From: Janthinobacterium aquaticum
GTDB lineage: Bacteria; Pseudomonadota; Gammaproteobacteria; Burkholderiales; Burkholderiaceae_D
Length of the DNA stretch: 64,000 nt
Assembly: GCF_009208565.1 (NCBI RefSeq)
Contig: NZ_WFLK01000008.1
Location: forward strand, 124,001-188,000
Reading direction: 5' to 3'
The notes beneath the pieces are model-generated. The model was not told the DNA's origin. It worked only from the letters and a program-made list of their open reading frames with translations, and did no database searches. Below, in pieces: positions 19,337 through 32,540 of this stretch (position 1 is its first letter; every line of letters starts with the position of its first letter). Made by a program: the position numbers and the translations under genes.

Positions 19337-20353
19337 ATGAGCGCCATGTCATCATCTGCAGAGTCTGTTTCCACCTATCCTGATGGTCCGCGTTTGCTGG
19401 CCGACGTGGGTGGCACCAATGCCCGGTTTGCCCTGGAGACGGCGCCCGGTGAAATCACCCAGGTAGAGGTGCTGCCTTGCGCCGACTATCCGAGCCTGGC
19501 CGCCGCGCTGCAAGCCTATCTGGCGCTGCCTGCTGTGGCCGCTGCTGGCGGCCAGTCGGTGCGCAACGCCATGATCGCCATTGCCAATCCGGTCGCCGGC
19601 GACTACCTCAGCATGACCAACCATCACTGGTCGTTCTCGATCAGCGCCATGCGCGAGGAGTGCGGCTTTTCCGTCATGGATGTGGTCAACGACTTTACCG
19701 CGCTGGCGCGCGCCGTGCCGATGCTGTCGCCAGAAGAAAAGCGCCAGGTCGGTTCAGGTACGGCCCGTGCGGAAACGGCCATCGGCCTGATCGGCGCCGG
19801 CACCGGCCTGGGCGTATCGGGACTGATCCCGTCGCATGGCAGCTGGATCGCGCTGCAAAGCGAAGGCGGCCATGTCAATTTTGCACCGTTCAACCAGCTG
19901 GAAGTGGAAATCCTGCAATTTGCCTGGCGTGAATTCGAGCATGTTTCGGCCGAGCGCCTGATTTCCGGCGACGGCCTCGAGCTGATCTACCGCGCGCTGG
20001 CCAACCGCGCCGGCCAGGACGACGCGCTGCCGGCCGCCGAAATCACCCGCCGCGCGCTCGCTGGCGAGTCGCAGCTGTGCGATGACGCCATCGAAGCGTT
20101 CTGCTGCATGCTCGGCACAGTGGCGGCCAATGTGGCGCTGACGCTGGGCGCCCTGGGCGGTATTTATATTGGCGGTGGTATCGTGCCGCGCCTGGGCGCA
20201 CGCTTCGATCAATCGGGTTTCCGCGCCCGCTTCGAAGCCAAGGGTCGCTTTGCCAGCTATATTGCGCAAGTACCCACTTACGTCATCACGGCCAAGTATC
20301 CTGCCTTCCTCGGCACCTCGGCCATTCTCAGCGAGCGCCTGGCTGCGGCCTGA
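19337..20353 (+). CDS. glk: Glucokinase
   Basis: Phosphorylates glucose with ATP to glucose-6-phosphate in the cytosol, the entry step to glycolysis or Entner-Doudoroff. It is 338 aa, within the range of the bacterial Glk family. Visible motifs: LLADVGGTNARFALE (phosphate-binding), NDFTALARAVP with the catalytic Asp, GLIGAGTGLGVSGLIP (GAGTGLG), SEGGHVNFAPFN, and the C-terminal GGIYIGGGIVPRLG. No good Shine-Dalgarno precedes ATG 19337; ATG 19346 is an alternative and would shorten it by three residues. A strong terminator follows. It is monocistronic. Confidence 0.93.
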   Translation: MSAMSSSAESVSTYPDGPRLLADVGGTNARFALETAPGEITQVEVLPCADYPSLAAALQAYLALPAVAAAGGQSVRNAMIAIANPVAGDYLSMTNHHWSFSISAMREECGFSVMDVVNDFTALARAVPMLSPEEKRQVGSGTARAETAIGLIGAGTGLGVSGLIPSHGSWIALQSEGGHVNFAPFNQLEVEILQFAWREFEHVSAERLISGDGLELIYRALANRAGQDDALPAAEITRRALAGESQLCDDAIEAFCCMLGTVAANVALTLGALGGIYIGGGIVPRLGARFDQSGFRARFEAKGRFASYIAQVPTYVITAKYPAFLGTSAILSERLAAA

Positions 20354-20380
20354 GCTGTCGCGCACTGACGCCACTGGCAA

Positions 20381-20409
20381 GCCGGGCAAACGCTGTTTTG
20401 CCCGGTTTT
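20381..20409 (+). terminator. Terminator after glk
   Basis: CCGGGCAAA (20382-20390), short loop, TTTGCCCGG (20397-20405), then TTTT. Confidence 0.85.
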
Positions 20410-20432
20410 ACGCTTTTCCGGCTTTTATCAGG

Positions 20433-20570
20433 TACAATGGAACACGTTGGATGAAACGATGATCATGAGCGGCTGCGCCGAGCGTGATGCGCCGCGAGCG
20501 GTAAGCACCGCCAGGCAGATCGTTTCAATGCTGGTTTATTAGCATGCTGGTCATTTAAAGCCGGCGCAGG
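20433..20570 (+). other. Possible structured RNA upstream of scpB
   Basis: TACAAT (20433-20438) resembles a -10 box, though no clean -35 precedes it. Downstream, GAAACGAT (20453-20460) pairs with ATCGTTTC (20519-20526) and encloses smaller hairpins such as GCGGT-AAGC-ACCGC; ATGCT...AGCAT follows. This could be a small RNA or a long 5' leader of scpB. It matches no RNA family I recognise. The rest of the 20410-20769 gap holds nothing else. Confidence 0.35.
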
Positions 20571-20769
20571 CCAGCACCATGGATGGCAGGACTTTCACTG
20601 CATCTGCAAGACTCCCGCTTTGTGCGCATCAGCCAGAGCCTCGGAACAACAGCCTCAACTTGTAACCAGTCAGTCATCGCCAGCGATGCCGGCCATCTGT
20701 TACGTTGAAATGAACTTTTGATTTCTTTCTCTGCAAACGAATTGCAACACACATCCGTACACAATTGCC

Positions 20770-21585
20770 ATGAACACAATTGAGGCAAAGAGAGTCCTCG
20801 AAACAGCATTGCTGTGTGCGCGTGAGTCGCTGACGATCCACAGCCTGAAAAAGCTGTTTGTCGACGCCGACGAGAGCGGTCGTGGCCGTGGAGTCGGTGT
20901 CGGCGCCGACACCATCAAGCAGTTGCTCGAAGAGTTGCGCCAGGAGTGGCAAGGGCGCGGCATTGAAGTAGTCAGCCTGGCATCGGGTTGGCGCTTTCAA
21001 AGTCGCCCGGAAATGAAGGTGTATCTTGATCGCCTGACGCCCGAGCGCCCGCCCAAATATTCCAGGGCAACGCTGGAAACGCTGGCCATCATCGCCTACC
21101 GCCAGCCCGTCACGCGCGGCGATATCGAGGAGATTCGCGGTGTTGCCGTCAATTCGCAGACGATCAAGATGCTGGAGGACCGTGGCTGGATCGATGTGAT
21201 CGGCTACCGCGATGTGGTGGGGCGCCCGGCGTTGCTGGGCACAACCCGTCAGTTTCTCGATGACCTGGGATTGAATGCGCTGTCCCAGCTGCCGCCTTTG
21301 CAGCAAATCAGCGACATGCAGGGCAACGGCCTGGAAGCGCTGGAAGCGGCCCTGCAAGAAAATTTTGACAAAGCAAGCAATGAAGTTGCACCCCAGCCTG
21401 GTGCAGGCAGCAATCCGACTGTGACCGAAGTAACCGCAGTGACAACAGTAACAGCAAGCCCTGATGCCGGCCCCGATGTTTCGCCTACGGACGAAGCCCA
21501 TATTGACGACCCTCACGACCCTGCGCCAGAACCAACGGTTGACGCTGCGCCAGGTCAGCCCAGCCAAGAAATGAAGAATGAATAA
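20770..21585 (+). CDS. scpB: Segregation and condensation protein ScpB
   Basis: ScpB is the winged-helix kite subunit of the SMC-ScpAB condensin that compacts and segregates the chromosome. 271 aa: [21 protein letters not shown] at the start, [17 protein letters not shown], then the diagnostic [20 protein letters not shown] and [20 protein letters not shown], and [18 protein letters not shown]. The C-terminal 70 residues are low-complexity and Thr/Pro/Asp-rich. No strong Shine-Dalgarno is visible. It overlaps rluB by 8 nt. ScpA is not adjacent here. Confidence 0.93.
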   Translation: MNTIEAKRVLETALLCARESLTIHSLKKLFVDADESGRGRGVGVGADTIKQLLEELRQEWQGRGIEVVSLASGWRFQSRPEMKVYLDRLTPERPPKYSRATLETLAIIAYRQPVTRGDIEEIRGVAVNSQTIKMLEDRGWIDVIGYRDVVGRPALLGTTRQFLDDLGLNALSQLPPLQQISDMQGNGLEALEAALQENFDKASNEVAPQPGAGSNPTVTEVTAVTTVTASPDAGPDVSPTDEAHIDDPHDPAPEPTVDAAPGQPSQEMKNE

Positions 21586-23605
21586 TCCGAATACCCCTGA
21601 GACAGCAACCGCCAGCGACGATACCGTGGTTGCCAAGCCCAAGCGCCGCACCAAGGCCCAGATCGAAGCTGATGCGGCAGCGCACGCTGCTGCTGGCGAG
21701 CCGGTAGCGGCCAAGCCGAAGCGCCGTACCAAAGCTGATGCCGCCACGCCTGCTGCTACTACCGTTGCAGATAGTGAGGCGCCAGCCGTCGTCAAGAAAG
21801 CACGCGCCAAGCCAGTGGCCAAGGCCCTGGGCGAAGCAGCTGCCGCTGCTGCAGCCGAGGTGGCTGCACCGGCCGTTCCGGCGCCGCGTCCGCCACGCGC
21901 CCGTGCCGCCGCCAAGGCCGCTGCAGTTGTGGTCGAAGCATCGCCAGAAGCGGCTGAAGTTGCCGCTGCGCCAGCGCGTCCTGCCCGTGGTCCGCGCCAG
22001 ATGCGCGGCGTGCAGGCCGAGCGCGCGCTACGCCAGCAACCGCGCCGCGACGCCGAAGAGGCCGCCGCCGCTGCTGCTGTTGCTGTCGTAGCTGCAGCGC
22101 CAGTCCCATCGGCAGACGCCGCACCGGTCGCGGAAGCCGACGGCAATGGCGTACCGCGCCAGCCGCGCCAGCGCAACGATGTGCCGGGCGCCGGCAAGAA
22201 TGCCGGCAAGAGCCGCAAAAAAGGCAAGGGCCGCCAGGCAGCGCCAGGCAAGCTCAACGAAGCCGATGCGATCTTCTCGTTCGTGACCTCCGATGCGTTT
22301 GACAGCGAAGACGGTGGCAATGGCCGCCCGCAAAAAGCTGCCGTGCGCCGCGACCTGACCTCCGACGACGATGCGCCAAAACTGCACAAAGTGCTGGCCG
22401 AAGCCGGTCTCGGTTCGCGCCGCGACATGGAAGACCTGATCATTTCGGGCCGCGTGTCGGTCAACGGCGAGCCGGCCCATATCGGCCAGCGCATCCTGCC
22501 GACCGACCATGTGCGTATCAACGGCAAGCTGATCCAGCGCCGCGTGAGCAAGAAGCCGCCGCGCGTGCTGGTGTACCACAAGCCGGCCGGCGAGATCGTC
22601 AGCCAGAGCGATCCGGACGGCCGTCCATCGGTATTTGACCGCCTGCCTACCATGAAGGCCGGCAAATGGGTGGCCGTCGGCCGCCTGGACTTCAACACCG
22701 AAGGCCTGCTGCTGTTTACCACCTCCGGTGACCTGGCCAACCGTCTGATGCACCCGCGCTACAACATCGACCGCGAATACGCCGTGCGTACGCTGGGCGA
22801 GCTCGAAGAAGGCATGCGCCAGAAACTGCTGGCTGGCGTCGAACTCGAAGACGGCATGGCGCAGTTCTCGAAGATCGCCGATGGCGGCGGCGAGGGCATC
22901 AACAAGTGGTACCGCGTGGTGATCGGCGAAGGCCGCAATCGCGAAGTGCGCCGCATGTTCGAGGCGATCGGCCTGACCGTGTCGCGCCTGATCCGTACCC
23001 GCTACGGCGCCATGATGCTGCCTAGTGGCTTGAAGCGCGGCCGTTGGGAAGAGATGGATGAAAACACCGTGCGCGAACTGCTGACCGCCTATGGCGTGGA
23101 AAAGAAAGCGCCGGCCTCGAATGACGGCCGTGCCGCTGGCGGCAAGGCACGCAAGAGCGAGCGCGATGACGAGCCGAACGGCAACCGTCTCGATGTCAGC
23201 AACCGCAATGCCGATCCGTTCCCGGTCGCACCGCGCCGTGGCCAGCCGCAGGGACAGGGCCAGTTCGGCCGTGCGCAAGGGCAGGGTCGTCCGGGCGGCA
23301 GCGGCCGTCCAGGCGACGCGCGCGGCCCGGGTCGTGGCCAGCCGCAAGGTCCCTTCCAGGGTGCGCCGCGTGGCAATGGCGGCGGTCAGGGGCAGGGCCA
23401 GGGTCGCAGTGGCGGCGCTGGCGAAGGTCGTGGCCGTCAGAGTGGTCCGCGCCAGCCTGATCCGCTGCAAACGACCTTCGGTTTTGCTTCGCCATCGCCG
23501 CGTCGCAGCGGCGGTGGCGGTGCTGGTCAGGTGCGTTCCGGCGGTCAGCCGCGTGGCGGCATGGACCAGGGTGCGCCGCGCCGCCGCAGCGGTGGCAATC
23601 GCTAA
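21578..23605 (+). CDS. rluB: 23S rRNA pseudouridine synthase RluB, long low-complexity extensions
   Basis: Isomerises a uridine (U2605 in E. coli numbering) of 23S rRNA. The enzyme core occupies about residues 265-510: an S4 RNA-binding domain ([28 protein letters not shown]) and the RsuA/RluB catalytic domain with [14 protein letters not shown] carrying the catalytic Asp, plus [15 protein letters not shown] and LIRTRYG. The protein is 675 aa, about twice the minimal enzyme, because of an Ala/Lys/Pro-rich N-terminal tail of about 260 residues and a Gly/Gln/Arg-rich C-terminal tail of about 150 (repeated GQGQ, RPGG, GRGQP). Such tails are common in betaproteobacterial RluB and are probably disordered RNA-contacting regions. 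Translationally coupled to scpB by an ATGAATAA overlap. Confidence 0.93.
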   Translation: MNNPNTPETATASDDTVVAKPKRRTKAQIEADAAAHAAAGEPVAAKPKRRTKADAATPAATTVADSEAPAVVKKARAKPVAKALGEAAAAAAAEVAAPAVPAPRPPRARAAAKAAAVVVEASPEAAEVAAAPARPARGPRQMRGVQAERALRQQPRRDAEEAAAAAAVAVVAAAPVPSADAAPVAEADGNGVPRQPRQRNDVPGAGKNAGKSRKKGKGRQAAPGKLNEADAIFSFVTSDAFDSEDGGNGRPQKAAVRRDLTSDDDAPKLHKVLAEAGLGSRRDMEDLIISGRVSVNGEPAHIGQRILPTDHVRINGKLIQRRVSKKPPRVLVYHKPAGEIVSQSDPDGRPSVFDRLPTMKAGKWVAVGRLDFNTEGLLLFTTSGDLANRLMHPRYNIDREYAVRTLGELEEGMRQKLLAGVELEDGMAQFSKIADGGGEGINKWYRVVIGEGRNREVRRMFEAIGLTVSRLIRTRYGAMMLPSGLKRGRWEEMDENTVRELLTAYGVEKKAPASNDGRAAGGKARKSERDDEPNGNRLDVSNRNADPFPVAPRRGQPQGQGQFGRAQGQGRPGGSGRPGDARGPGRGQPQGPFQGAPRGNGGGQGQGQGRSGGAGEGRGRQSGPRQPDPLQTTFGFASPSPRRSGGGGAGQVRSGGQPRGGMDQGAPRRRSGGNR

Positions 23606-23697
23606 ACAGCCGCGCTGACACGCTCTGCACGTTGTTCATGTGCAGAGTGTTACGCGTGTAACTGTTGTAAAGTACAGCGTTCCCGTGTTATGTGCGA

Positions 23698-23726
23698 TTG
23701 CAGCGAAGTTAATAAGAGGTTATAAT
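23698..23726 (+). promoter_or_regulatory. Promoter of the rimP-nusA-infB operon
   Basis: TTGCAG (23698-23703), a 17-nt spacer and a perfect TATAAT (23721-23726). Transcription would begin about 23733, giving a leader of about 190 nt before rimP. Confidence 0.8.
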
Positions 23727-23773
23727 CTGCAGCCTGATAAAAGTTCTCCGCACAGCAGTTTGGCAGGAGAGCA

Positions 23774-23822
23774 GCATCTGGCTGTAGTACAAGAAGGTGG
23801 GCAGATGCCCATTTTTTTTTTG
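23774..23822 (+). promoter_or_regulatory. rimP leader with terminator and alternative hairpin
   Basis: The terminator is TGGGC (23798-23802), loop AGAT, GCCCA (23807-23811), extended by AAGG/TTTT pairing and followed by a long T-run. The upstream GCATCTG (23774-23780) is complementary to CAGATGC (23802-23808), which overlaps the loop and 3' arm of the terminator, so the two folds exclude each other. Leaders with terminators before rimP are known in gammaproteobacteria (the rimP leader); this looks like a betaproteobacterial counterpart that could feed back NusA or IF2 levels. Confidence 0.7.
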
Positions 23823-23921
23823 TTGAATCGTTTGTAAGGGCGCAAAAAGGCGCCATATGCAAGCCGTGCAGCGGTTTTTGCCTGTTTTCAAGCGCAAACC
23901 CGCCTTTTTCTGGAGAATTTC

Positions 23922-25972
<2,051 letters not shown>

Positions 25973-26019
25973 TTTGAGTATCTTTATCATCTGTCGCGAC
26001 ACAAAGAAAAGAGGACTGA

Positions 26020-28893
26020 ATGGCGAGTAACAACGTAGCCCAATTTGCCACCGAACTGAAGATGCCTGCAGATTTGCTGCTGACGCAGCTGCGTTCTGCC
26101 GGCGTCGAGAAAAGTTCGACGTCAGATCCATTGTCGAAAGATGATAAGGACAAGCTGTTGGATCACCTGCGCCGTACCCACGGCGCAGCGGCAGATACTG
26201 AAAAGAAGAAAATCACCGTGACCCGCAAGGAAACGACTGAAATCAAGCAAGCCGACTCGAGCGGCAAGTCGCGCACCATCCAGGTGGAAGTGCGCAAGAA
26301 ACGCACCTTCGTCCAGCGCGACGAAGCGGCGCCAGCAGTTGCGCCTGAACCGGTTGCACCTGCAGCGCCGGTGATCGATCCTGCCGAAGTGGCGCGTCGT
26401 GAAGAAGAAGCCCGCAAACAGGCTGAACTGATCGCCCGCCAGGAAGCTGACCTGCGTGAAAAGCAGGAACGCCTGGCCAAGCTCGACGCTGAAAAAGAAG
26501 CTCAGGCGAAAGCCACGCAACAGGCTGAACTGAACGCGAAGAAAGAAGCCGAAGCCGAAGCGAAGAAAGCTGCCGCCAAGGCCGCTGCTGCGCCTGCTGT
26601 CGCGGCTGCTGCTGCCGCTGCACCGGTAGTCGACGATGCTGCTGCCGAAGCTAAAAAAGCCGCTGCTGCCGAAGAAGCCAAGAAAAAAGCCGCTGCTGCT
26701 GCACAGGCTGCCAAGGAAGCGGCTGAAAAAGCCGAAGCGACCGAACGCGCCCGTAAAGCCGTGGCTGACGAAGTGGCCCAGATCAAGGCCATGATGAACG
26801 CGCCACGTCGCGCCATCAAGGCGCCTGAACCTGCGCCAGTGCCAGTCAAGCCAAAAGCACCGGAAGGCACGTTGCACAAGCCAGCCGACAAGAAGCCAGG
26901 CGACAAGCCGGGCGACAAGAAGCCGGCCGCAACGGCTGACAAGAAGTCGATCAAGTCGGCCAATGTCTCGTCGACCTGGTCCGATGACGCGAAAAAACGC
27001 GGCACGACCGGTGGTCCTAAACCACGTGGCAACACGGGTTCGACCGGCCGTGACAGCTGGCGTGGTGGTGGCAAAGGCCGCCGTCCGTCGCATCACGAAG
27101 AACGCGAATCGAACTTCCAGGCACCGACCGAAGCGGTGGTCAAGGATGTGCACGTACCGGAAACCATCACGGTGGCCGAACTGGCGCACAAAATGTCCGT
27201 CAAGGCTTCCGAGGTCATCAAGCATCTGATGAAACTGGGCCAGATGTGCACCATCAACCAGGTGCTGGACCAGGAAACGGCCATGATTCTGGTCGAGGAA
27301 ATGGGTCACAAGGCGTTTGCTGCCGAGCAGGACGATCCGGAAGCACTGCTGGCCGATGTGGGCGAACACGCGCACTTCGAAAGCAAGCCGCGCGCACCGG
27401 TGGTCACCGTCATGGGTCACGTCGACCATGGTAAAACCTCGCTGCTCGACTACATCCGCCGCGCCAAGGTTGCATCCGGCGAAGCTGGTGGCATTACGCA
27501 GCATATCGGTGCATACCACGTCGATACGCCACGCGGCATGATCACCTTCCTCGATACGCCAGGCCACGAAGCGTTTACCGCTATGCGTGCCCGCGGTGCC
27601 AAGGCAACCGACATCGTGATTCTGGTCGTTGCTGCCGACGACGGCGTGATGCCGCAAACTAAGGAAGCGATTGCTCACGCAAAAGCTGCCGGCGTACCAC
27701 TGGTGGTGGCGATCAACAAGATCGACAAACCGGGTGGCAACGTGGACCGCGTCACGCAGGAACTGGTGGCCGAGCAAGTCGTGCCGGAAGAATACGGTGG
27801 CGAGTCGCCATTCGTGCCAGTGTCGGCGAAAACCGGCCAGGGCATCGATGACCTGCTCGAGCAAGTCTTGCTGCAAGCCGAGGTGCTGGAACTGACCGCT
27901 GCTGTCGATGCACCGGCCCGTGGCCTGGTAGTTGAAGCGCGTCTGGACAAAGGTCGTGGTCCTGTGGCAACGATCCTGGTGCAGTCCGGTACCCTGAAAC
28001 GCGGCGACGTGATTCTGGCAGGCTCCTCGTATGGCCGTGTACGCGCCATGCTGGATGAAAACGGCAAGCCGATCGCCGAAGCTGGTCCATCGATCCCGGT
28101 CGAAATCCAGGGTCTGACGGAAGTGCCGGTCGCTGGTGAAGAAGTCGTTGTGATGGCTGACGAGCGCAAGGCGCGTGAAATTGGTCTGTTCCGTCAAGGT
28201 AAGTTCCGCGACGTGAAACTGGCCAAGCAGCAAGCTGCCAAGCTGGAAAACATGTTCGACCAGATGGCCGAAGGCGAAGTGAAAAACCTGCCGTTGATCA
28301 TCAAGACCGACGTACAAGGTTCGCAGGAAGCGCTGGTTGGCTCGCTGCAGAAACTGTCGACCTCGGAAGTGCGCGTTCAAGTCGTGCACGCCGCAGTCGG
28401 TGGCATCACCGAGTCGGACGTCAATCTGGCAGTCGCTTCGAAGGCAGTCATTATCGGCTTTAACGCCCGTGCCGATGCACAGGCGCGCAAGCTGGCCGAA
28501 TCGAACGGCGTCGACATTCGCTACTACAACATCATTTACGATGCGATCGACGAGATCAAATCGGCGTTGTCGGGCATGTTGGCACCAGAGAAACGCGAAA
28601 CGGTCATCGGCCAGGTCGAGATCCGCCAGGTTATCCTGGTCTCGAAAGTGGGCGCGATTGCCGGTTGCCTGGTCACCGATGGCGTGGTCAAGCGTGCTTC
28701 GTCTGTCCGCCTGTTGCGCAACAACATCGTGGTCTGGAGCGGCGAGATCGACTCCCTGAAACGTTTCAAGGACGATGCGAAAGAAGTCCGTGCCGGCCTG
28801 GAGTGCGGTCTGTCGCTGAAGAACTACAACGAGATTCAGGTTGGCGATACACTGGAAGTGTTCGAAGTCCAGGAAATCGCTCGTAGCCTGTAA
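26020..28893 (+). CDS. infB: Translation initiation factor IF-2
   Basis: GTPase that places initiator fMet-tRNA in the ribosomal P site. 957 aa: IF2_N domain at residues 1-50 ([20 protein letters not shown]), a long charged Ala/Lys/Glu linker (about 85-330), a second IF2_N domain (about 380-430; [20 protein letters not shown]), then the G domain with GHVDHGKT (G1), DTPGHE (G3) and NKIDK (G4), and domains II-IV ending [17 protein letters not shown]. An internal ATG giving a short isoform is possible but not established. It starts 47 nt after nusA; AGAGGA lies upstream. Confidence 0.97.
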   Translation: MASNNVAQFATELKMPADLLLTQLRSAGVEKSSTSDPLSKDDKDKLLDHLRRTHGAAADTEKKKITVTRKETTEIKQADSSGKSRTIQVEVRKKRTFVQRDEAAPAVAPEPVAPAAPVIDPAEVARREEEARKQAELIARQEADLREKQERLAKLDAEKEAQAKATQQAELNAKKEAEAEAKKAAAKAAAAPAVAAAAAAAPVVDDAAAEAKKAAAAEEAKKKAAAAAQAAKEAAEKAEATERARKAVADEVAQIKAMMNAPRRAIKAPEPAPVPVKPKAPEGTLHKPADKKPGDKPGDKKPAATADKKSIKSANVSSTWSDDAKKRGTTGGPKPRGNTGSTGRDSWRGGGKGRRPSHHEERESNFQAPTEAVVKDVHVPETITVAELAHKMSVKASEVIKHLMKLGQMCTINQVLDQETAMILVEEMGHKAFAAEQDDPEALLADVGEHAHFESKPRAPVVTVMGHVDHGKTSLLDYIRRAKVASGEAGGITQHIGAYHVDTPRGMITFLDTPGHEAFTAMRARGAKATDIVILVVAADDGVMPQTKEAIAHAKAAGVPLVVAINKIDKPGGNVDRVTQELVAEQVVPEEYGGESPFVPVSAKTGQGIDDLLEQVLLQAEVLELTAAVDAPARGLVVEARLDKGRGPVATILVQSGTLKRGDVILAGSSYGRVRAMLDENGKPIAEAGPSIPVEIQGLTEVPVAGEEVVVMADERKAREIGLFRQGKFRDVKLAKQQAAKLENMFDQMAEGEVKNLPLIIKTDVQGSQEALVGSLQKLSTSEVRVQVVHAAVGGITESDVNLAVASKAVIIGFNARADAQARKLAESNGVDIRYYNIIYDAIDEIKSALSGMLAPEKRETVIGQVEIRQVILVSKVGAIAGCLVTDGVVKRASSVRLLRNNIVVWSGEIDSLKRFKDDAKEVRAGLECGLSLKNYNEIQVGDTLEVFEVQEIARSL

Positions 28894-28907
28894 TCACAGA
28901 AGCAAGC

Positions 28908-28931
28908 GCGCGGACATGTCGATGTCCGCGC
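28908..28931. other. Perfect hairpin between infB and rbfA
   Basis: GCGCGGACAT, loop GTCG, ATGTCCGCGC: 10 perfect base pairs without a T-run, so not a classical terminator. It may be an RNase processing or mRNA-stability site within the operon. Confidence 0.6.
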
Positions 28932-29002
28932 AACACGTGGGGCGCATTGGTCGGCGGGCAACCGTTTGACTCATGCGCCCTGCGTCACTTAGGACAGCAG
29001 AA

Positions 29003-29425
29003 ATGGCTAAACATAGCAAAACCATGCCGGCGCGCGGCTTGCGCGTGGCAGACCAGATCCAGCGCGACCTGGCCGAAATCATCGCCTACGAACTCAAGGA
29101 CCCACGCGTGGGCACCATGATTACCGTGACCGAAGTGCAGATCACGCCCGATTACGCGCACGCCAAGGTGTTTTTCACGACCCTGAAAGACAGCAAGGAA
29201 GCGATCAAGAACACCACCGAAGGCCTGATGGCGGCCGCCGGCTTTATCCGCGGCCTGCTGGGCAAGCGACTGCATATCCACACGCTGCCGCAGCTGCACT
29301 TCGTGCACGACAGCTCGACCTCGCGCGGCATGGAAATGTCGCTGCTGATCGACAAGGCCAACGCCACGCGCGCCGCCGACGCCGAACCGGACGAGCCGCA
29401 GGAAAACAAGCCGGACGAGCAATAA
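29003..29425 (+). CDS. rbfA: 30S ribosome-binding factor RbfA
   Basis: Cold-shock and 16S rRNA maturation factor that binds the free 30S subunit. 140 aa starting at ATG 29003 ([20 protein letters not shown]), with AGGA 8 nt upstream. Family signatures: [35 protein letters not shown] and [15 protein letters not shown]. The C-terminus is acidic ([15 protein letters not shown]), longer than in E. coli. It is followed after 2 nt by truB. Confidence 0.95.
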   Translation: MAKHSKTMPARGLRVADQIQRDLAEIIAYELKDPRVGTMITVTEVQITPDYAHAKVFFTTLKDSKEAIKNTTEGLMAAAGFIRGLLGKRLHIHTLPQLHFVHDSSTSRGMEMSLLIDKANATRAADAEPDEPQENKPDEQ

Positions 29426-29427
29426 GC

Positions 29428-30363
29428 GTGGCCGGCCCGAAACGACCACCCGGCGTCAAGCGGGTGCGCGACCTGGTCGACGGCGTACTGTTGCTCGACA
29501 AGCCGGTTGGCTGGTCCAGCAATGACGCGCTGATCAAGGTCAAGCGCATCCTGAACGCCAAAAAAGCCGGCCACACCGGCACGCTCGACCCGTTTGCCAC
29601 CGGCCTGCTGCCGCTGTGCTTTGGCGAGGCCACCAAGTTTTCGCAGGACTTGCTTGAAGCCGACAAGACCTATGAAACGTTGGTGCACCTGGGCGTGACT
29701 ACCGACACCGGCGACACCGAAGGCGCCGTGCTGGCCACGCGCGAAGTCAATGTGACGGTGGAGCAGATCGAGGCGGTGCTGGCGCAGTTCCGCGGCCCCA
29801 TCATGCAGACGCCACCGATGTATTCGGCCTTGAAGCGCGACGGCAAGCCGCTGTATGAATATGCGCGCGAAGGCATTACGCTTGAGCGCGAAGCACGTCC
29901 GGTGACGATCCACAAGCTCGAGTTCCTCGGCTATGAAGCGCCGTTCCTCAAGCTGTCGGTGATGTGCAGCAAGGGCACGTATATCCGCGTGCTCGGTGAA
30001 GACATTGGCGCCGCGCTCGGTTGCGGCGCGCACCTGAACGCCTTGCGCCGCACGCAGGTTGGCGATCTGACGCTGGCCGGCGTGGTCACGCTCGACGAGC
30101 TGGGTGCGCACGAAACGCCGCTCTCCACGCTGGCGCCGGTCGATGCCTTGCTGTCGAGCTTTCCTGCCGTTGCACTGACGGACGAGCTGGCCAAGCGCTT
30201 CCTGCAAGGCCAGCGCCTGGCGCTGGGCAAGGAAGACGTCGCCGTGCCAGCCGAGCCGGGCAGGGTGCGCGTGTACCACGGCGACAAGCTGCTGGGCACC
30301 GGCCAGCTGCAGCAATACAGCATCCTGGCGCCTGAGCGGTTGATTGCCACCGCCAACCCGTAA
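29428..30363 (+). CDS. truB: tRNA pseudouridine-55 synthase TruB
   Basis: Makes pseudouridine 55 in the T-loop of tRNAs. 311 aa; GTG start 2 nt after the rbfA stop. Catalytic segment [20 protein letters not shown] contains the nucleophilic Asp; also [37 protein letters not shown] and [19 protein letters not shown]. The C-terminal PUA-like region is present. End of the rimP operon; REP-like hairpins follow. Confidence 0.95.
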   Translation: MAGPKRPPGVKRVRDLVDGVLLLDKPVGWSSNDALIKVKRILNAKKAGHTGTLDPFATGLLPLCFGEATKFSQDLLEADKTYETLVHLGVTTDTGDTEGAVLATREVNVTVEQIEAVLAQFRGPIMQTPPMYSALKRDGKPLYEYAREGITLEREARPVTIHKLEFLGYEAPFLKLSVMCSKGTYIRVLGEDIGAALGCGAHLNALRRTQVGDLTLAGVVTLDELGAHETPLSTLAPVDALLSSFPAVALTDELAKRFLQGQRLALGKEDVAVPAEPGRVRVYHGDKLLGTGQLQQYSILAPERLIATANP

Positions 30364-30374
30364 CGCAATGGCGC

Positions 30375-30529
30375 GTAGGTCGGATTAGCGGGGCAAAGCC
30401 CCGCGTAATCCGACAACATTGTTGGCGTTCGCGGTGTTGTCGGATTACGGCCTGCGGCCATCCGACAATATTGTTAGCGTCCTCGGTGTTGTCGGATTAC
30501 GGCGCTGCGCGCCTAATCCGACCTACGCC
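30375..30529. repeat. Triple REP-like hairpin array, TAATCCGAC family
   Basis: Three hairpins in a row: 30379-30414 (GTCGGATTA...TAATCCGAC around GCGGGGC-AAA-GCCCCGC), 30439-30466 and 30491-30522. The spacers between them (CAACATTGTTGGCG..., CAATATTGTTAGCG...) are also alike. The whole array is bounded by inverted CGTAGGTCGGATTA / TAATCCGACCTACG. It probably ends or protects the rimP-operon mRNA. Confidence 0.85.
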
Positions 30530-30604
30530 CTGTTGCATTTTTAAGAAATCCCATCCTGAGACATCGAGCCCGCCAGCATTTTTAGATAGCCTTGCAACGC
30601 AACA

Positions 30605-30613
30605 TGCTATACT
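30605..30613 (+). promoter_or_regulatory. Extended -10 promoter of typA
   Basis: TGC-TATACT is an extended -10 element about 80 bases before the typA start codon. No good -35 is seen at the right spacing, as is usual for extended -10 promoters. Confidence 0.55.
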
Positions 30614-30695
30614 ACGCGGTTCCAGTTTCAGCCAGTACCGAAACGCACCGTACAGCCCGTACGAACTCTGCAGTTTTTCAGCAAATATAACGACC

Positions 30696-32528
30696 ATGTC
30701 TACTACAAAACGCGCAATTCGCAATATCGCCATTATCGCTCACGTTGACCACGGTAAAACTACCCTGGTGGATCAACTGCTGCGCCAGTCCGGCACCTTC
30801 CGTGAAAACCAAGCGGTCGACACCCGTGTGATGGACTCGAACGACCTCGAAAAGGAGCGCGGCATTACGATTCTGTCGAAGAACTGCGCCGTTGAGTACG
30901 AAGGCACCCACATCAATATCGTCGATACCCCAGGCCACGCCGACTTCGGCGGCGAAGTGGAACGTGTTCTGTCGATGGTTGACTCGGTATTGCTGCTGAT
31001 CGACGCCCAGGAAGGCCCGATGCCGCAAACCCGTTTCGTGACCCGCAAGGCGCTGGCCCTGGGTCTGAAACCGATCGTGATCGTCAACAAGATCGACCGT
31101 CCAGGCGCACGCCCGGACTGGGCCATCAACCAGACGTTCGAACTGTTCGACAAACTGGGCGCAACCGACGAACAGCTGGACTTCCCTATCGTCTACGCTT
31201 CGGGCCTGAACGGCTACGCCGGCCTGACTGAAGAAGTGCGCGGCGGTGACATGAAGCCGATGTTCGACGCCATCCTGGAACACGTGCCTGTACGTGACGA
31301 CAATCCGGAAGGCCCGCTGCAGATGCAAATCACCTCGCTCGACTACTCGTCGTACGTCGGCAAGATCGGCATTGGCCGCGTCAACCGCGGTACCGTCAAG
31401 GTTGGTCAGGACGTGCTGGTCATCAATGGCCCAGGCGCAACCCCGATCAAGGGCCGCATCAACCAGGTGCTGAACTTCAAGGGCCTCGAGCGCGTGCTGG
31501 TTGACGAAGCTGTTGCCGGCGACATCTGCCTGATCAACGGTATCGATGAAATCGGTATCGGTTCGACCCTGTGCGCAGTCGACACGCCAGAAGCGCTGCC
31601 GATGCTGACCGTCGACGAGCCGACCCTGACCATGAACTTCATGGTCAACAACTCGCCACTGGCTGGCCGCGAAGGCAAGTTCGTGACCTCGCGTCAACTG
31701 CGTGACCGTCTGGAAAAAGAACTGAAAGCCAACGTGGCTCTGCGCGTTGCGCCCACCGACGACGACACGATCTTTGAAGTGTCGGGCCGTGGTGAGTTGC
31801 ACCTGACGATTCTGATTGAAAACATGCGTCGCGAAGGCTTCGAGCTGGCCGTGTCGCGTCCACGCGTGGTGTTCAAAATGGTTGATGGCGTGCGCCACGA
31901 GCCGTTTGAAAACCTGTCGGTTGACGTTGAAGAAGCCAACCAGGGCGGCGTGATGGAAGAACTGGGCCGTCGTCGCGGCGACCTGCAAAACATGGAATCG
32001 GATGGCAAGGGCCGCGTGCGTCTCGAGTACCTGATCCCGGCACGTGGCCTGATCGGCTTCCAGGGCGAATTCATGACCCTGACCCGCGGTACCGGCCTGA
32101 TGAGCCACGTATTCCATGAATACGCACCGGTCGACAACACCCGTGGCGAAATGGCTGGCCGTCGTAACGGCGTGCTGATCTCGCAAGACGACGGCGCCGC
32201 TGTTGCCTACGCCATCTGGAAACTGCAGGACCGCGGCCGCATGTTCGTGTCGCACAACGATCCAGTGTACGAAGGCATGATCATCGGTATCCACTCGCGT
32301 GACAACGACCTGGTCGTCAACCCGATCAAGGGCAAGCAGCTGACCAACGTGCGTTCGTCGGGTACCGACGAAGCAGTGCGCCTGGTACCACCAATTCAGA
32401 TGTCGCTGGAATACGCGGTCGAATTCATCGAGGACGACGAGCTGGTGGAAATCACCCCGAAATCGATCCGTCTGCGCAAGCGCTTCCTGAAAGAGCACGA
32501 GCGTAAAAAAGCGTCGCGTGACGCGTAA
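30696..32528 (+). CDS. typA: Ribosome-associated GTPase TypA/BipA
   Basis: Translational GTPase acting in 50S assembly and stress or cold adaptation. 610 aa from ATG 30696 ([20 protein letters not shown]); the frame is open upstream to 30471, but that part covers REP and promoter DNA. Motifs: AHVDHGKTT (G1), [16 protein letters not shown] (G3), [11 protein letters not shown] (G4), and the BipA C-terminal domain ([35 protein letters not shown]). Usual family length. Confidence 0.96.
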   Translation: MSTTKRAIRNIAIIAHVDHGKTTLVDQLLRQSGTFRENQAVDTRVMDSNDLEKERGITILSKNCAVEYEGTHINIVDTPGHADFGGEVERVLSMVDSVLLLIDAQEGPMPQTRFVTRKALALGLKPIVIVNKIDRPGARPDWAINQTFELFDKLGATDEQLDFPIVYASGLNGYAGLTEEVRGGDMKPMFDAILEHVPVRDDNPEGPLQMQITSLDYSSYVGKIGIGRVNRGTVKVGQDVLVINGPGATPIKGRINQVLNFKGLERVLVDEAVAGDICLINGIDEIGIGSTLCAVDTPEALPMLTVDEPTLTMNFMVNNSPLAGREGKFVTSRQLRDRLEKELKANVALRVAPTDDDTIFEVSGRGELHLTILIENMRREGFELAVSRPRVVFKMVDGVRHEPFENLSVDVEEANQGGVMEELGRRRGDLQNMESDGKGRVRLEYLIPARGLIGFQGEFMTLTRGTGLMSHVFHEYAPVDNTRGEMAGRRNGVLISQDDGAAVAYAIWKLQDRGRMFVSHNDPVYEGMIIGIHSRDNDLVVNPIKGKQLTNVRSSGTDEAVRLVPPIQMSLEYAVEFIEDDELVEITPKSIRLRKRFLKEHERKKASRDA

Positions 32529-32540
32529 TATGTAGTGCAA

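Noticed and set aside
23616..23652. Hairpin CTCTGCAC...GTGCAGAG after rluB as a terminator
   Set aside because: A good stem but no T-run follows; it may only be an mRNA 3' structure, so it was not listed as a terminator.
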